Positions 22,672 to 32,136 are shown, counted from the stretch's first letter. The stretch is DNA of 50,404 nucleotides from Ruminococcaceae bacterium UBA5391 (GCA_002410755.1 DHOL01000004.1:7711-58114); one strand, 5' to 3'. Translations and numbers: made by a program. Notes: generated from the letters alone by a model not told the origin.

Positions 22672-24255
22672 TTATGATTTGCCGGTCGCCTGGGAAAGCT
22701 TTACGGATGCGGTAAATGTTTTCCCTGCGCTTGGACGCACAACGGTGAGAGTTACCGTATCTCCCGGCTTCTTGGAAGCAACAACAGAGGAAATCGTGTT
22801 GTCGTTTGTCACACCTTTGTCGTCAATTTTTGTAATGATATCGCCTTCCTGGATCCCTGCTGAAGTGACATATTCACTGGAAACGGAGTAGACGTAGAAA
22901 CCGCTTGTAAGTTGGTAGAAGTATGCGGTCGTGCTGTCGATAAATTTGCCTCCAATGCCAAGCACCGCACGATCCTTTACATAGCCATACTGCTTAATCT
23001 GGGAAATGATTGGCTGGGCAGTATCAACTGGGATTGCAAATCCAAGGCCTTCATAGCCTGTTGCAACGATTTTTGACGAGTTGATTCCCACAACCTGCCC
23101 TTTCATGTTGACAAGCGCACCGCCGGAATTACCAGGGTTAATTGCTGCGTCGGTCTGGATACACTTCATGGTGTAGCCTGTTTCCGAGTTTGTGATTTCG
23201 CGGTTCAGAGCAGAAATATAGCCGACTGTAATACTGGAGTTAAATTCCATCCCGCCCGGGTTGCCAATGGCCATGACGGTATCTGCGACCTGCAGATCCG
23301 TGCTGGAACCAAATTGCGCTGCCGTAAGGCCTGTTGCATTAATCTTAATCAAAGCGAGGTCGGTAATGCTGTCACTGCCGATGAGCGTTGCAGAATAGGT
23401 CTTGCCATCGTAAAGAACGACTTTCAGCTTGATAGCTCCTGAAACGACATGGGCGTTGGTAATAATATAACCGTCAGTGGTCATAATGATGCCGCTTCCT
23501 TCACTGGTAGGGGAAACCTCGCCGTTGTCAGTTGTATCGGCCGCAGTATTGTTTGTGGTATTACCTCCGCCGTTTCCGCGGATAGAACCCCTGATTGAGG
23601 TGCTGCTGTAATTTTCAATGCATACAACAGACGGAAGGACTTTCTTTGCTACCTCCTGCTTTGTTAAATCGGAAGTAGCCACCGACGTGCTTGTTGCTTT
23701 GGCAGAGCCGGAACTGGAGCTGGCATTCTGGATAATGGTAAAAGCCGGATTTGTTCCGGAAGAAGATTGTATTTTGATTGTGCCGTTGTTAATCAGGGCA
23801 GCGAATGTAGCAATGGAGCCTGCTGAAACGACAAGGCATGCAAGCACTCCAATCAGCACTTTACGGAAAACATGTTTTTTCTTCTTGTTCTGTTTTGGCT
23901 TCCCCGGCTGCGTATCATCTGGGAAAGGAGGCGTGCAGGCGTTATAATTCCGGTAATAGTTTTTCTGGCTGGCTCCAGCCGCGCGATCCGGATTCTGATA
24001 CGGACTTTCATTTGACTGGGTTCCATACGTATTGTACCGGCTGTATGGCTGCCCTCCTGCCGGATGCTCAGGGGTCTGGCTGCTGCCGAAACCGGAAGTC
24101 GATGTTCCGTGATAGTACTCACCGTTCCAGACGGTTCCGCTTTTCTCTGTGGAAATCGGGTTATCATTCTGGTTCTGGCCCGCATTCCCTACGGTGTTCT
24201 TCTCAACTTTATTCTCATTATTTTCAACGTTTTTGTTTTCATCCGAGTCGAACAT
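22672..24255 (-). CDS. HtrA/DegP-like serine protease with PDZ domain
   Basis: A 527-residue membrane-anchored trypsin-like protease. Residues 1-128 form a cytosolic Asn/Gln/Ser/Tyr-rich low-complexity region ending in a basic patch (KQNKKKKH). A membrane segment spans about 132-155. The extracytoplasmic protease has the triad His269 (NAHVV), Asp299 (TDLALIKI) and Ser377 (GNSGGALV). A PDZ domain covers about 430-520. The family degrades or chaperones misfolded proteins at the cell surface. A Thr/Gly/Asn-rich linker (225-245) precedes the catalytic core. The ATG at 24255 is chosen because AAAGGTG lies upstream; the ATG at 24282 has no site. No CssR- or CtsR-like box was recognised. Confidence 0.93.
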   Translation of the reverse strand: MFDSDENKNVENNENKVEKNTVGNAGQNQNDNPISTEKSGTVWNGEYYHGTSTSGFGSSQTPEHPAGGQPYSRYNTYGTQSNESPYQNPDRAAGASQKNYYRNYNACTPPFPDDTQPGKPKQNKKKKHVFRKVLIGVLACLVVSAGSIATFAALINNGTIKIQSSSGTNPAFTIIQNASSSSGSAKATSTSVATSDLTKQEVAKKVLPSVVCIENYSSTSIRGSIRGNGGGNTTNNTAADTTDNGEVSPTSEGSGIIMTTDGYIITNAHVVSGAIKLKVVLYDGKTYSATLIGSDSITDLALIKINATGLTAAQFGSSTDLQVADTVMAIGNPGGMEFNSSITVGYISALNREITNSETGYTMKCIQTDAAINPGNSGGALVNMKGQVVGINSSKIVATGYEGLGFAIPVDTAQPIISQIKQYGYVKDRAVLGIGGKFIDSTTAYFYQLTSGFYVYSVSSEYVTSAGIQEGDIITKIDDKGVTNDNTISSVVASKKPGDTVTLTVVRPSAGKTFTASVKLSQATGKS

Positions 24256-24386
24256 ATCCGTCAACACCTTTCTAAAAATCATCTGGCTTTATTATCTGCC
24301 AATTCTATGAAAAAGGTGTGTTTTCGTCATAAGTTTTTCATGAACAAAGTCTAAAAAATATATTAACATCGCTAAATTTTTCACAG

Positions 24387-24420
24387 ATAAAAAATCCCCG
24401 CCGACTTAAGTCGGCGGGGA
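24387..24420 (-). terminator. Terminator of nifJ
   Basis: A perfect 26-base palindrome (24395-24420), GC-rich, followed on the minus strand by six T (24389-24394). Confidence 0.9.
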
Positions 24421-24436
24421 AAAAGCATTGGGAAAA

Positions 24437-27400
24437 TCAGTCAGGCTTTGCCATCTTTTCAAGGTGGTCATAGTCTTCCTTTGCAAACTTCTCAGCTTTT
24501 GTAAAGAGCTCCTCTGCGCGCTTCGGGAATGAGCGGGTAAGAGAATTGTAACGGACTTCGCCCATAATAAAGTCACGGTAAGAAGACGAAGGAGCCTTGC
24601 TGTCCAGCTGGAATGGATTCTTGCCCTGCTCCGCAAGGCGCGGATCATAGCGGAAGTTCTTCCAGTAACCGGCTTCTACAGCCTTCTTTTCCTCAAGCTG
24701 TGAAGTGCTCATGCCAGTCTTAATGCCCTGGTTGATGCACGGCGCATAGGCGATTACAATGGATGGCCCATCGTAGCTTTCTGCTTCAGTGAGGGCCTTA
24801 ATGGTCTGATTGTAATCCGCACCCATTGCAACATGTGCAACATAGACATAGCCGTAGGTCATGAACATGCCGGGCATATCCTTTTTCTTGGTAGACTTGC
24901 CGGTTGCTGCAAACTGAGCAACTGAACCGATTGGGGTTGCCTTGGAAGCCTGCCCGCCGGTGTTGGAATAAACCTCGGTGTCAAAGACAAGGACATTGAC
25001 ATTTTCTCCTGAAGCAAGTACATGGTCGAGGCCGCCAAAGCCAATATCATAAGACCAGCCGTCGCCGCCGAAGATCCAGATGGATTTCTTTGCAAGATAA
25101 TCCTTGTCCTTCAGTGTCTTCTTTGCAAGGTCAGCAACCTCACCGGAACCATTTGCCGCCTTTTCAAGCTCAGCAATCAGCTTGTCAGCAGGCTCACGGT
25201 TTGCAACACTGCTCCGGAAGGTATCCAGATAATTCTTGCAGGCAGCTTTCATTGCATCCGTAGCATCTGCGGAAGCAGCAATGCCTTTTACATATTCGGC
25301 AAGACGACCGCGGATTGCATCATTGGCAAGTGCCATGCCGTAACCAAATTCGGCATTGTCTTCAAAGAGGGAGTTGTTCCATGCCGGGCCGTAGCCTTTT
25401 GCATTGCGGGTATACGGAGTTGCCGGCTCGGAGCCGCCCCAGATGGATGAGCAGCCTGTTGCATTGGCAATATACATTCTGTCACCAAAAAGCTGTGTGG
25501 CAAGCTTTGCATACGGAGTTTCACCGCAGCCGCCGCACGCACCGGAGAACTCAAGCAGCGGTTTGCGGAACTGGCTGCCCTTGACCGTTGCCGGGCTGAA
25601 CTTCTTGGCAACTTCCGGTTTTTCAGGAAGCTTCACGCCATAGTCAAAGCCCTTCTGGCTTTCAAGCTGAGTCTGCATTGGCTTCATGGTAAGGGCTTTC
25701 GCGCCTTTCATGCCGGGGCAGATTGTTGCGCAGGAGCCGCAGCCCGTGCAGTCCAGGGTGGAAACTGTCATGGCAAACTTCATGCCCGGCATAAGCAGCA
25801 TGTCTTTCATCTTCATGCTCTTCGGGGCCTTTGCAGCCTCTTCAGCAGTCATGACGACCGGACGAATTACCGCGTGCGGGCAAACATAAGAGCAGCGGTT
25901 GCACTGGATGCAGTTGTCCGGGTTCCACTCCGGGACATCAATTGCAATGCCGCGCTTCTCATAAGCAGCAGAGCCAGACGGAACCGTGCCGTCTGCCATT
26001 TTGAGGACAGCGGAAACAGGCACCTTGTCGCCCTGGTGGTGGTTCGCCGGAAGCAGCACATTGTTGACATACTCCGTGAGCTTCGGATCCCCGCAGTCAA
26101 CCTTTGCAGAAACCGACTCATCCTTCGCTGTCTTCCAGGATTCCGGAACATGGACCTTTACGAACTCATTTGCACCACGTTCAATGGCCTCATGGTTCAT
26201 CTTGACGACTTTGTCGCCCTTCTTGCTGTAGGACTTTGTGGCGGCGTCCTTCATATACTGAATTGCATCGTCTTTCGGGATGATGTTTGCAATCGTGAAG
26301 AATGCAGACTGGAGAATCGTATTGATTCTTCCGCCGAGGCCAATTTCTTTGCCGAGTTTTACACCGTTGATGGTGTAGAAGTTAATATTGTTGTTGGCAA
26401 TATATCTCTTCATCTTGGCCGGCAGATATTTGTCGAGTTCCTTCTCATCCCACTCGCAGTTGAGCAGGAAATTCCCGCCGGGTTTCAGGTCTTCCACCAT
26501 ATCATACTGATTGACGTAGGCAGGCTTGTGGCAGGCAACAAAATCAGCCTTTGAAATATAGTAAGTGGACTTAATCGGCTTTTTGCCAAAGCGCAGGTGG
26601 GAGATGGTCAGGCCGCCGGACTTTTTGGAGTCGTAGGCGAAGTAGCCCTGCGCATACATATCGGTATGGTCGCCGATAATCTTAATGGAGTTCTTGTTTG
26701 CACCGACAGTTCCGTCTGCACCAAGGCCCCAGAATTTGCAGGAATGTGTTCCAGGCGCTGTGGTGTCTGGATTTTCCTTAACTTCAAGGGACAGATGTGT
26801 CACATCGTCGTCGATTCCGATTGTGAAGCGCTTCTTCGGGGAATTGCTTTCCATGTTGCGGTAAACGGCGATAATCTGGCCCGGGTTGGTGTCTTTCGAG
26901 CCAAGGCCATAGCGGCCTGTGTAAACCGGTGTGGTTTCAAACTGGCTTCCCTTGAGGGCAGCAACAACATCAAGGTACAGAGGCTCGCCAATGGAACCGC
27001 GCTCTTTTGTACGGTCAAGCACGCTGATCTTCTTAACAGTCTTCGGCAGGACGTTCAGCAGATACTTGGCAACAAACGGACGGTACAGGTGGACTTTTAC
27101 AAGGCCAACCTTTTCACCCTTCGCGTTAAGGTAGTCAACCACTTCTTCTGCGCACTCGCAGACGGAGCCCATGGCGATAATCACCTCGGTGGCATCCGGG
27201 GCACCATAGTAGTTAAATGGCTTATAGTTTGTACCAATCTTGGCATTGACCTGATTCATATAGTCAACGACAACTTCCGGGAATGCGTCATAATGGGAGT
27301 TGCTTGCCTCGTTGACCTGGAAGAACATGTCATCATTTTCGCTGGTGCCTTTTGTCACTGGGTGTTCCGGGTTCATGGCATTGCGGCGGAAATCATCAAC

Positions 27401-28000
27401 AGCCTTCCAGTCAAGCATATCTGCAAGATCCTTGTCGTCCCAGATATGGATTTTCTGAATCTCGTGGGAGGTACGGAATCCGTCGAAGAAATGCATTACC
27501 GGGACACGGCCCTTAATAGCAGAAAGATGAGCGACTGCGCCAAGGTCCATGCACTCCTGCGGGCTGTTTGAACAGAGCATTGCCCACCCGGTCTGGCGGC
27601 AGGCATAAATATCGGAATGGTCACCGAAGATGCACAGAGCCTGTGTGGAAAGAGAGCGGGCAGCAACATGCATTACACCCGGCAGAAATTCTCCGGCAAT
27701 CTTGTACATATTCGGAATCATCAGCAGCAAGCCCTGGGAAGCCGTATAGGTTGTGGTAAGGGCGCCGGCTGCAAGGGAGCCATGCACGGTACCGGAAGCA
27801 CCGCCTTCAGACTCCATCTCTGTAATCTGAACCGGCCTGCCAAACAAGTTTTTCCGATTCGCCGCGGACATTTTGTCCGCCTCATCTGCCATGACAGATG
27901 AGGGTGTAATCGGATAGATAGCGGCAACATCAGTAAACGCATAAGAAACATATGCGGCAGCGTTATTGCCATCCATGGTCTTCATTTTTCTTGAATCCAT
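24437..28000 (-). CDS. nifJ: Pyruvate:ferredoxin (flavodoxin) oxidoreductase, single-chain
   Basis: A 1187-residue one-subunit PFOR that converts pyruvate and CoA to acetyl-CoA, CO2 and reduced ferredoxin. The N-terminal domain I begins NNAAAYVSYAFTDVAAIYPITPSS. The central ferredoxin domain has CIQCNRCSYVCPHAV (about 694) and CTGCGSCATICPG (about 748). The TPP-binding part includes GACGGCGETPYAKL, near 820-840, and GDGWSYDIGFGGLDH near 979, followed by YSNTGGQASKATP. The C-terminus carries the oxygen-protection-like extension typical of long PFORs. AAGGAGG precedes the ATG. Monocistronic with promoter and strong terminator. The 56-residue ferredoxin at 11680 is a plausible acceptor. Confidence 0.98.
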   Translation of the reverse strand: MDSRKMKTMDGNNAAAYVSYAFTDVAAIYPITPSSVMADEADKMSAANRKNLFGRPVQITEMESEGGASGTVHGSLAAGALTTTYTASQGLLLMIPNMYKIAGEFLPGVMHVAARSLSTQALCIFGDHSDIYACRQTGWAMLCSNSPQECMDLGAVAHLSAIKGRVPVMHFFDGFRTSHEIQKIHIWDDKDLADMLDWKAVDDFRRNAMNPEHPVTKGTSENDDMFFQVNEASNSHYDAFPEVVVDYMNQVNAKIGTNYKPFNYYGAPDATEVIIAMGSVCECAEEVVDYLNAKGEKVGLVKVHLYRPFVAKYLLNVLPKTVKKISVLDRTKERGSIGEPLYLDVVAALKGSQFETTPVYTGRYGLGSKDTNPGQIIAVYRNMESNSPKKRFTIGIDDDVTHLSLEVKENPDTTAPGTHSCKFWGLGADGTVGANKNSIKIIGDHTDMYAQGYFAYDSKKSGGLTISHLRFGKKPIKSTYYISKADFVACHKPAYVNQYDMVEDLKPGGNFLLNCEWDEKELDKYLPAKMKRYIANNNINFYTINGVKLGKEIGLGGRINTILQSAFFTIANIIPKDDAIQYMKDAATKSYSKKGDKVVKMNHEAIERGANEFVKVHVPESWKTAKDESVSAKVDCGDPKLTEYVNNVLLPANHHQGDKVPVSAVLKMADGTVPSGSAAYEKRGIAIDVPEWNPDNCIQCNRCSYVCPHAVIRPVVMTAEEAAKAPKSMKMKDMLLMPGMKFAMTVSTLDCTGCGSCATICPGMKGAKALTMKPMQTQLESQKGFDYGVKLPEKPEVAKKFSPATVKGSQFRKPLLEFSGACGGCGETPYAKLATQLFGDRMYIANATGCSSIWGGSEPATPYTRNAKGYGPAWNNSLFEDNAEFGYGMALANDAIRGRLAEYVKGIAASADATDAMKAACKNYLDTFRSSVANREPADKLIAELEKAANGSGEVADLAKKTLKDKDYLAKKSIWIFGGDGWSYDIGFGGLDHVLASGENVNVLVFDTEVYSNTGGQASKATPIGSVAQFAATGKSTKKKDMPGMFMTYGYVYVAHVAMGADYNQTIKALTEAESYDGPSIVIAYAPCINQGIKTGMSTSQLEEKKAVEAGYWKNFRYDPRLAEQGKNPFQLDSKAPSSSYRDFIMGEVRYNSLTRSFPKRAEELFTKAEKFAKEDYDHLEKMAKPD

Positions 28001-28057
28001 TTTATTTCCTCCTTACGGGATAATAAAGCATCACCGAGGTGCCAGTTACACGTTATA

Positions 28058-28086
28058 ATATTAACATCTTTTCAACAGCATGTAAA
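28058..28086 (-). promoter_or_regulatory. Promoter of nifJ
   Basis: On the minus strand TTTACA (28081-28086), 17 bases, TAATAT (28058-28063); start point about 50 bases before the gene. No clear Rex-type box was found. Confidence 0.65.
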
Positions 28087-28149
28087 GTCTATTATGGCAA
28101 AAAGAAATAAAATTTAGGCTGCCTGCACCGGGCCCCTTTAAGGGTGGAA

Positions 28150-28178
28150 TTGACAGAAATATGGAGAACAATTAGAAT
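28150..28178 (+). promoter_or_regulatory. Promoter of the CNNM/CBS gene
   Basis: TTGACA (28150-28155), 17 bases, TAGAAT (28173-28178). The leader is about 75 bases. Confidence 0.7.
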
Positions 28179-28261
28179 AGAATAAGGTGGGTTAATTCCT
28201 TCCCAAGATTCCCACTAACTAAACATATATCACATACTCAATTTGAAAAAGGAGAGATGAT

Positions 28262-29659
28262 ATGTCGCCCGACCCTGACCCTGTCTGTCCCCTGTTACTT
28301 TCCGCTGCCGGAGCAGACACCCCGCAAAAAGCATGGGGAGCCGTTTTGCTTTTGGTTTTGCTGACACTTGTCAACGCATTTTTTTCGGCAAGTGAAATTG
28401 CTGTTATCACACTGAAAGACGCAAAAATTGAAAGGATGGCAAAAGAGGGAAACAAAAGCGCCAGGAAGCTTTTCAAGCTGATGAAAAACAGCAGCCGTTT
28501 TTTCTCCACCATCCAGATTGGCGTTACGCTGGCCGGTTTCCTTTCTGCGGCAATTGCCTCCCAGGATTTTTCCGATGACTTAAGCCGGGCCCTTGCCTTT
28601 CTGTCGTTTTCCAGTCCGGTGATCCATGGGATTTCAACGGTTCTGATTACGTTGATCCTCTCTTATTTTTCCCTTGTATTCGGAGAGCTTGTCCCAAAGA
28701 AAGTCGCTATGAAACGCGCCGAGGAAATTTCATTCCGCTCCGCCGGGATTCTCACGGGCGTTGCAACCGTTTTCCGCCCGATTGTTTCCCTTCTGACGGC
28801 TTCCACCAACGGTGTTCTTCACTTCCTTGGCATTGATCCAAGTGATAAGGAACAGACCGTCACCGAAGAAGACATTATGATGATGGTGGACGCAGGGGAA
28901 GAAAAAGGGGTGCTGCGTGAAGATACAAAAGATATGATTTCCAACATCTTTGATTTTAATGACAGCACTGTAAGCGAAATTATGACTCCGCGCACCGAGG
29001 TTGACGCCGTGGAAGACACAGCGACTGTAGCCGAAGCCGTTGCACTTGCACGCAACCAGGGTTATTCCCGCATCCCTGTCTATCACGGTGACCTTGACGA
29101 TATTCTCGGCATTCTCTATGTCAAGGATTTTTTGAAATACGTCGGTATTTCCGTTAATCCATCCACCAAGCTGACCGACCTGATGCATCCCGCCTACTTT
29201 GTTCCGGAAACAAAGCCCTGCGGGGATCTCTTTTCTGAGATGACATCACAGAGGCTCCAGATTGCGGTCGCAGTTGACGAATACGGCGGCACAGCGGGCA
29301 TTGTTACCATGGAAGACCTGCTTGAGTCCATCGTTGGCAACATTGAGGATGAATACGACACCGATGAAGAGGAAATCCAGCGGGAAAGTGAGAACCGCTA
29401 CAGCGTGGACGGCATGGCCTCCATTGACGAGATTTCCGACTTGACCGGCGTGCAGCTCCCGGAGGGCGACTATGACACCATCGCCGGCCTGATGATTAAG
29501 CAGCTCGGGCGCATCCCGAAGGCGGACGAGCATCCGCATGTAAAAGTCAAGAATCTTACTCTTACAGCCGATGAAATAGACTCACACCGGATTGCGCGTA
29601 TTACGATTGTAAAAGACCCGCCAAAGAAAGCGGTGTCTCCCACATCCCCGAAAAAATGA
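28262..29659 (+). CDS. CNNM-domain and CBS-domain membrane protein (HlyC/CorC family)
   Basis: A 465-residue protein of the family related to CorC/CNNM magnesium (or Na+/Mg2+) exporters; the old name hemolysin is not meaningful here. Order: a short N-terminal segment, a CNNM/DUF21 membrane domain with four hydrophobic stretches (about 25-190) including [15 protein letters not shown] and [12 protein letters not shown], a CBS pair (about 215-345) starting near IMTPRTEV, and a C-terminal CorC_HlyC domain containing [16 protein letters not shown]. The CBS pair would sense adenine nucleotides. AAAGGAGAG precedes the ATG. It has its own promoter and ends in a terminator that also contains the next promoter. 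Confidence 0.93.
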   Translation: MSPDPDPVCPLLLSAAGADTPQKAWGAVLLLVLLTLVNAFFSASEIAVITLKDAKIERMAKEGNKSARKLFKLMKNSSRFFSTIQIGVTLAGFLSAAIASQDFSDDLSRALAFLSFSSPVIHGISTVLITLILSYFSLVFGELVPKKVAMKRAEEISFRSAGILTGVATVFRPIVSLLTASTNGVLHFLGIDPSDKEQTVTEEDIMMMVDAGEEKGVLREDTKDMISNIFDFNDSTVSEIMTPRTEVDAVEDTATVAEAVALARNQGYSRIPVYHGDLDDILGILYVKDFLKYVGISVNPSTKLTDLMHPAYFVPETKPCGDLFSEMTSQRLQIAVAVDEYGGTAGIVTMEDLLESIVGNIEDEYDTDEEEIQRESENRYSVDGMASIDEISDLTGVQLPEGDYDTIAGLMIKQLGRIPKADEHPHVKVKNLTLTADEIDSHRIARITIVKDPPKKAVSPTSPKK

Positions 29660-29665
29660 CGGGAT

Positions 29666-29694
29666 TTGCATTTCCGTCCCCCGTGCGTTACAAT
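29666..29694 (+). promoter_or_regulatory. Promoter of the queT-type gene, embedded in the preceding terminator
   Basis: TTGCAT (29666-29671), 17 bases, TACAAT (29689-29694). The spacer holds the left arm of the terminator hairpin and the -10 lies in its loop. Start point near 29701. Confidence 0.65.
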
Positions 29695-29718
29695 CGATAG
29701 TGCGCACGGGGATTTTTT
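29679..29718 (+). terminator. Terminator after the CNNM/CBS gene
   Basis: CCCCGTGCG (29679-29687) pairs with CGCACGGGG (29703-29711), followed after one A by six T. Confidence 0.82.
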
Positions 29719-29729
29719 CCTGTACAAAT

Positions 29730-29770
29730 GGTCAGTCGCAACATCCTGACCTAAAACAAAACTACGGAGG
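29730..29770 (+). promoter_or_regulatory. preQ1-I riboswitch, translational type
   Basis: GGTCAG (29730-29735) pairs with CTGACC (29746-29751) to give P1. The 10-base loop TCGCAACATC and the A-rich tail AAAACAAAACTA follow the class I preQ1 aptamer. The tail runs straight into CGGAGG, the ribosome site at 29766-29770, so ligand binding would hide it in the pseudoknot. The next gene encodes a QueT-type queuosine precursor transporter, the expected target. Confidence 0.9.
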
Positions 29771-29781
29771 AACCAGAAAAA

Positions 29782-30327
29782 ATGAATCAGCAGTCCAGCC
29801 ACACGCTTTTCCTTGCGAAAGGCTCTGTTATTGCTGCCGCTTATGCGGTTTTGACTTGGCTTGCCGCCCTGGCAGGCATTGCCTATGGGCCGGTGCAGTT
29901 TCGCTTTTCCGAAGCGCTCACCGTTCTCCCGGTCTTTTCATCAGCGGCTGTTCCCGGCCTTACGCTTGGATGCCTTCTTGCAAACATTCTGAGCGGCTTC
30001 GGCGTTTATGACATGGTATTCGGTACATTGGCAACATTCCTTGCAGCGCTGCTCACACGGGCCCTGCGCCATGTCCGCTTCCACGGCATCCCGCTCCTCG
30101 CGCTGCTGCCTCCCGTCATTGTGAATGCGGCTATCATCGGGCTTGAAATCACCGTTGTGAACGGTGGAAATTGTGATCTCACCTGGTTCCAGAACCCCAA
30201 CTGGGTGCTTTTCTGGGCAAATGCCCTGTCTGTTGGCCTTGGTGAGCTGGTTATCTGCTATGGTCTCGGCTTGCCGCTCCTTATTTTAATCGAAAAAAAT
30301 AAAAAGCTGAAATCTCTCCTTCAGTAG
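29782..30327 (+). CDS. queT: QueT-family queuosine-precursor transporter (ECF S component)
   Basis: A 181-residue hydrophobic protein with about five to six membrane segments, matching the QueT family of substrate-binding S components for energy-coupling-factor transporters. Visible features are AAAYAVLTWLAALAGIAYGP, then VQFRFSEALTVLPVFS and the Gly-rich ANILSGFGVYDMVFGTLAT, all characteristic. The preQ1-I riboswitch directly ahead supports preQ1 or a related deazapurine as cargo. The shared ECF A, A' and T subunits are not in the window. The ATG lies 11 bases after the GGAGG that is part of the riboswitch. A terminator follows at 30442. Confidence 0.93.
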   Translation: MNQQSSHTLFLAKGSVIAAAYAVLTWLAALAGIAYGPVQFRFSEALTVLPVFSSAAVPGLTLGCLLANILSGFGVYDMVFGTLATFLAALLTRALRHVRFHGIPLLALLPPVIVNAAIIGLEITVVNGGNCDLTWFQNPNWVLFWANALSVGLGELVICYGLGLPLLILIEKNKKLKSLLQ

Positions 30328-30441
30328 AGCAGGTACCGCACAGTGTTTCGGTGATGTTGCGGCACTTGTACGGCGAAGCTATAACCCACTGAAAAGAGAA
30401 GCACATAACAATAAAGCATCTTTGACAGTTCGCAGATGCAT

Positions 30442-30482
30442 GGAACCGCCCGAGGAATGAAACCCTCGGGCGGCTCCATTTC
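30442..30482 (+). terminator. Terminator downstream of queT
   Basis: CCGCCCGAGG (30446-30455) pairs with CCTCGGGCGG (30464-30473), extended by GGA/TCC after one mismatch, then ATTTCTGT. Confidence 0.7.
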
Positions 30483-30579
30483 TGTCTCAGAGTTGGGAAA
30501 AAAATTACTCAGCATTTTTTAGGTTAATTTTCTTCCGGCCGCCGTGTCCGGTTTTTCTGCTTTACCGGCGGAACAATGG

Positions 30580-30609
30580 GAATATTTATTCCGCACAGTT
30601 GGCAGAATA
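30580..30609 (+). promoter_or_regulatory. Sigma-G-like promoter of spoVAC-spoVAD
   Basis: GAATA (30580-30584), 18 bases, CAGAATA (30603-30609). This fits the forespore sigma-G pattern (GHATR, 18 bases, CATnnTA) except for one base of the -10. The expected start point near 30616 lies just ahead of the ribosome site at 30626-30635. Confidence 0.65.
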
Positions 30610-30641
30610 CATTTCAGGGCTTCCGGAAAGAAGGGTTACAT

Positions 30642-31085
30642 TTGACCATCACAAAAGCCGAATACAAACAGATGGCAAAAAAAGCTTCACCGAATTCCCA
30701 TTATGCACGGGATATGGCAGGGGCATTCCTGATTGGCGGCGCAATCTGCACACTTGGGCAGTGCTTTCTGGAGATTTACCGCTTTTTCGGCCTGGACGAG
30801 CAGGCTTCGAGTGCGTTTGTCTCCATCACACTCATCGGGCTTTCCGCGCTGCTGACCGCGCTGCGTGTCTATGATAATATTGCAAAGATTGGCGGCGCAG
30901 GCACTCTTGTGCCAATCACCGGCTTTGCAAACTCCATTGTTGCACCTGCAATGGAGTTCAAAAGCGAAGGCTACATTCTCGGCATTGGTGCAAAGATGTT
31001 TGTAATCGCCGGGCCGGTACTTGTTTACGGTACCGCCGCATCCATCCTCTACGGACTAATCCTCTGGTTTTTCCATCTCTACTGA
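30642..31085 (+). CDS. spoVAC: Stage V sporulation protein AC
   Basis: A 147-residue membrane protein, the SpoVAC subunit of the spore channel for Ca-dipicolinic acid. The N-terminus is soluble and basic (YKQMAKKASPNSHYARD). About four hydrophobic segments follow, with the family signature GGAGTLVPITGFANSIV and AMEFKSEGYILGIGAKMF. The start is a TTG at 30642, six bases after GAAAGAAGGG; an ATG at 30576 lies upstream of the predicted sigma-G start point and cannot be used from that promoter. The length equals typical SpoVAC (about 150). It is followed by spoVAD after 23 bases. Confidence 0.95.
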   Translation: MTITKAEYKQMAKKASPNSHYARDMAGAFLIGGAICTLGQCFLEIYRFFGLDEQASSAFVSITLIGLSALLTALRVYDNIAKIGGAGTLVPITGFANSIVAPAMEFKSEGYILGIGAKMFVIAGPVLVYGTAASILYGLILWFFHLY

Positions 31086-31108
31086 TTTTGCGGAAGGGGG
31101 CTTTTCTC

Positions 31109-32128
31109 ATGCCGAAAAGGATTGGCAGATACACAATTGAGCTTGAGACAAATCCCGCCGTGGTAGGCTTTGCCGCCGTTGCCGGGAAAAAAGAATATGA
31201 AGGACCCTACGGCCAATATTATGACCAGTGCCATACCGACACCACACTGGGCGAGTCAAGCTGGGAAAAAGCGGAAAGCCGCCTTCAGAACGAGGCTGTG
31301 CAGATAGCCCTGAAAAAATCCAAGCTGAAAAATACCGACATTGACTGTATTTTTGCTGGCGACCTGCTGAACCAGTGCATTTCCTCCACATTTGGTCTAA
31401 GGAGTTTGGATATCCCGTTCCTCGGCCAGTATGGTGCATGCTCTACGATGGCACAGACGCTCGGTATCGCTTCGCTCTTCGTGGAATCCGGTGCAGCGGC
31501 ACGCACGGCAGCGGTTACTTCCTCTCACTTCTGCTCGGCAGAGCGCCAGTTCCGCCTGCCGCTTGAATACGGCGGCCAGCGCACACCAACCGCACAGTGG
31601 ACGGCAACGGCCGCCGGGGCAATGATTCTCGGCGCACGCACCCAGTACCAGGCTGCCCCGGTTGGCATCCGCGCAATCACATTCGGCCGTATCGTCGATT
31701 TTGGCTTAAAGGACGCTGCCAACATGGGGGCAGCTATGGCACCGGCCGCGGCAAACACACTGGAAGACTACTTCAACGATACTGGTTCCAACCCACAGGA
31801 CTACGACCTGATTTTGACGGGTGACCTAGGCCTGATTGGCAGTGAGCTGCTCGATGAACTGATGAACCATGAAGGCAAAGATATCCGCTCCGTCCACAAC
31901 GACTGCGGCCTGATGATTTATGACCGCAACAAACAGGATGTCCACGCAGGCGGCTCAGGCTGCGGGTGCAGCGCTGCAATCCTCTGCTCCGTAATCCTTC
32001 AGCAGATGAGCGCTGGGCAGCTTCACAAAGTTCTCTTTATCGGCACCGGCGCGCTGATGTCCCCCACTTCCCAGCAGCAGGGTGAAAGCATTCCGAGTGT
32101 TGCCCATCTTGTTTTCCTCCAGGCCTGA
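31109..32128 (+). CDS. spoVAD: Stage V sporulation protein AD
   Basis: A 339-residue thiolase-fold protein that binds dipicolinic acid and works with SpoVAC in its uptake into the forespore. Signatures: DCIFAGDLLNQCISSTF, GQYGACSTMAQTL, AVTSSHFCSAERQFR and the Gly-rich AGGSGCGCSAAI. The ATG at 31109 follows GGAAGGGGG by 8 bases and gives the standard length (338 in Bacillus). A TTG further upstream is less likely. SpoVAE, which normally follows in spoVAC-spoVAD-spoVAE, is missing: a terminator and a convergent gene come next. Confidence 0.96.
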   Translation: MPKRIGRYTIELETNPAVVGFAAVAGKKEYEGPYGQYYDQCHTDTTLGESSWEKAESRLQNEAVQIALKKSKLKNTDIDCIFAGDLLNQCISSTFGLRSLDIPFLGQYGACSTMAQTLGIASLFVESGAAARTAAVTSSHFCSAERQFRLPLEYGGQRTPTAQWTATAAGAMILGARTQYQAAPVGIRAITFGRIVDFGLKDAANMGAAMAPAAANTLEDYFNDTGSNPQDYDLILTGDLGLIGSELLDELMNHEGKDIRSVHNDCGLMIYDRNKQDVHAGGSGCGCSAAILCSVILQQMSAGQLHKVLFIGTGALMSPTSQQQGESIPSVAHLVFLQA

Positions 32129-32136
32129 CTGCCGTG

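Larger units (their letters stand above)
30328..30641. other. Intergenic region between queT and spoVAC
   Basis: The 314 bases contain a strong hairpin terminator (30442-30477) and a sigma-G-like promoter (30580-30609). The first 110 bases show no gene. Confidence 0.65.

Noticed and set aside
26597..27571. 324-codon open frame on the plus strand inside nifJ
   Set aside because: Antisense shadow of a GC-rich, strongly codon-biased gene; no ribosome site, no recognisable motif.
30328..30441. Possible small gene or RNA after queT
   Set aside because: No start with a ribosome site, no clear promoter; probably only the 3' untranslated region ahead of the terminator.
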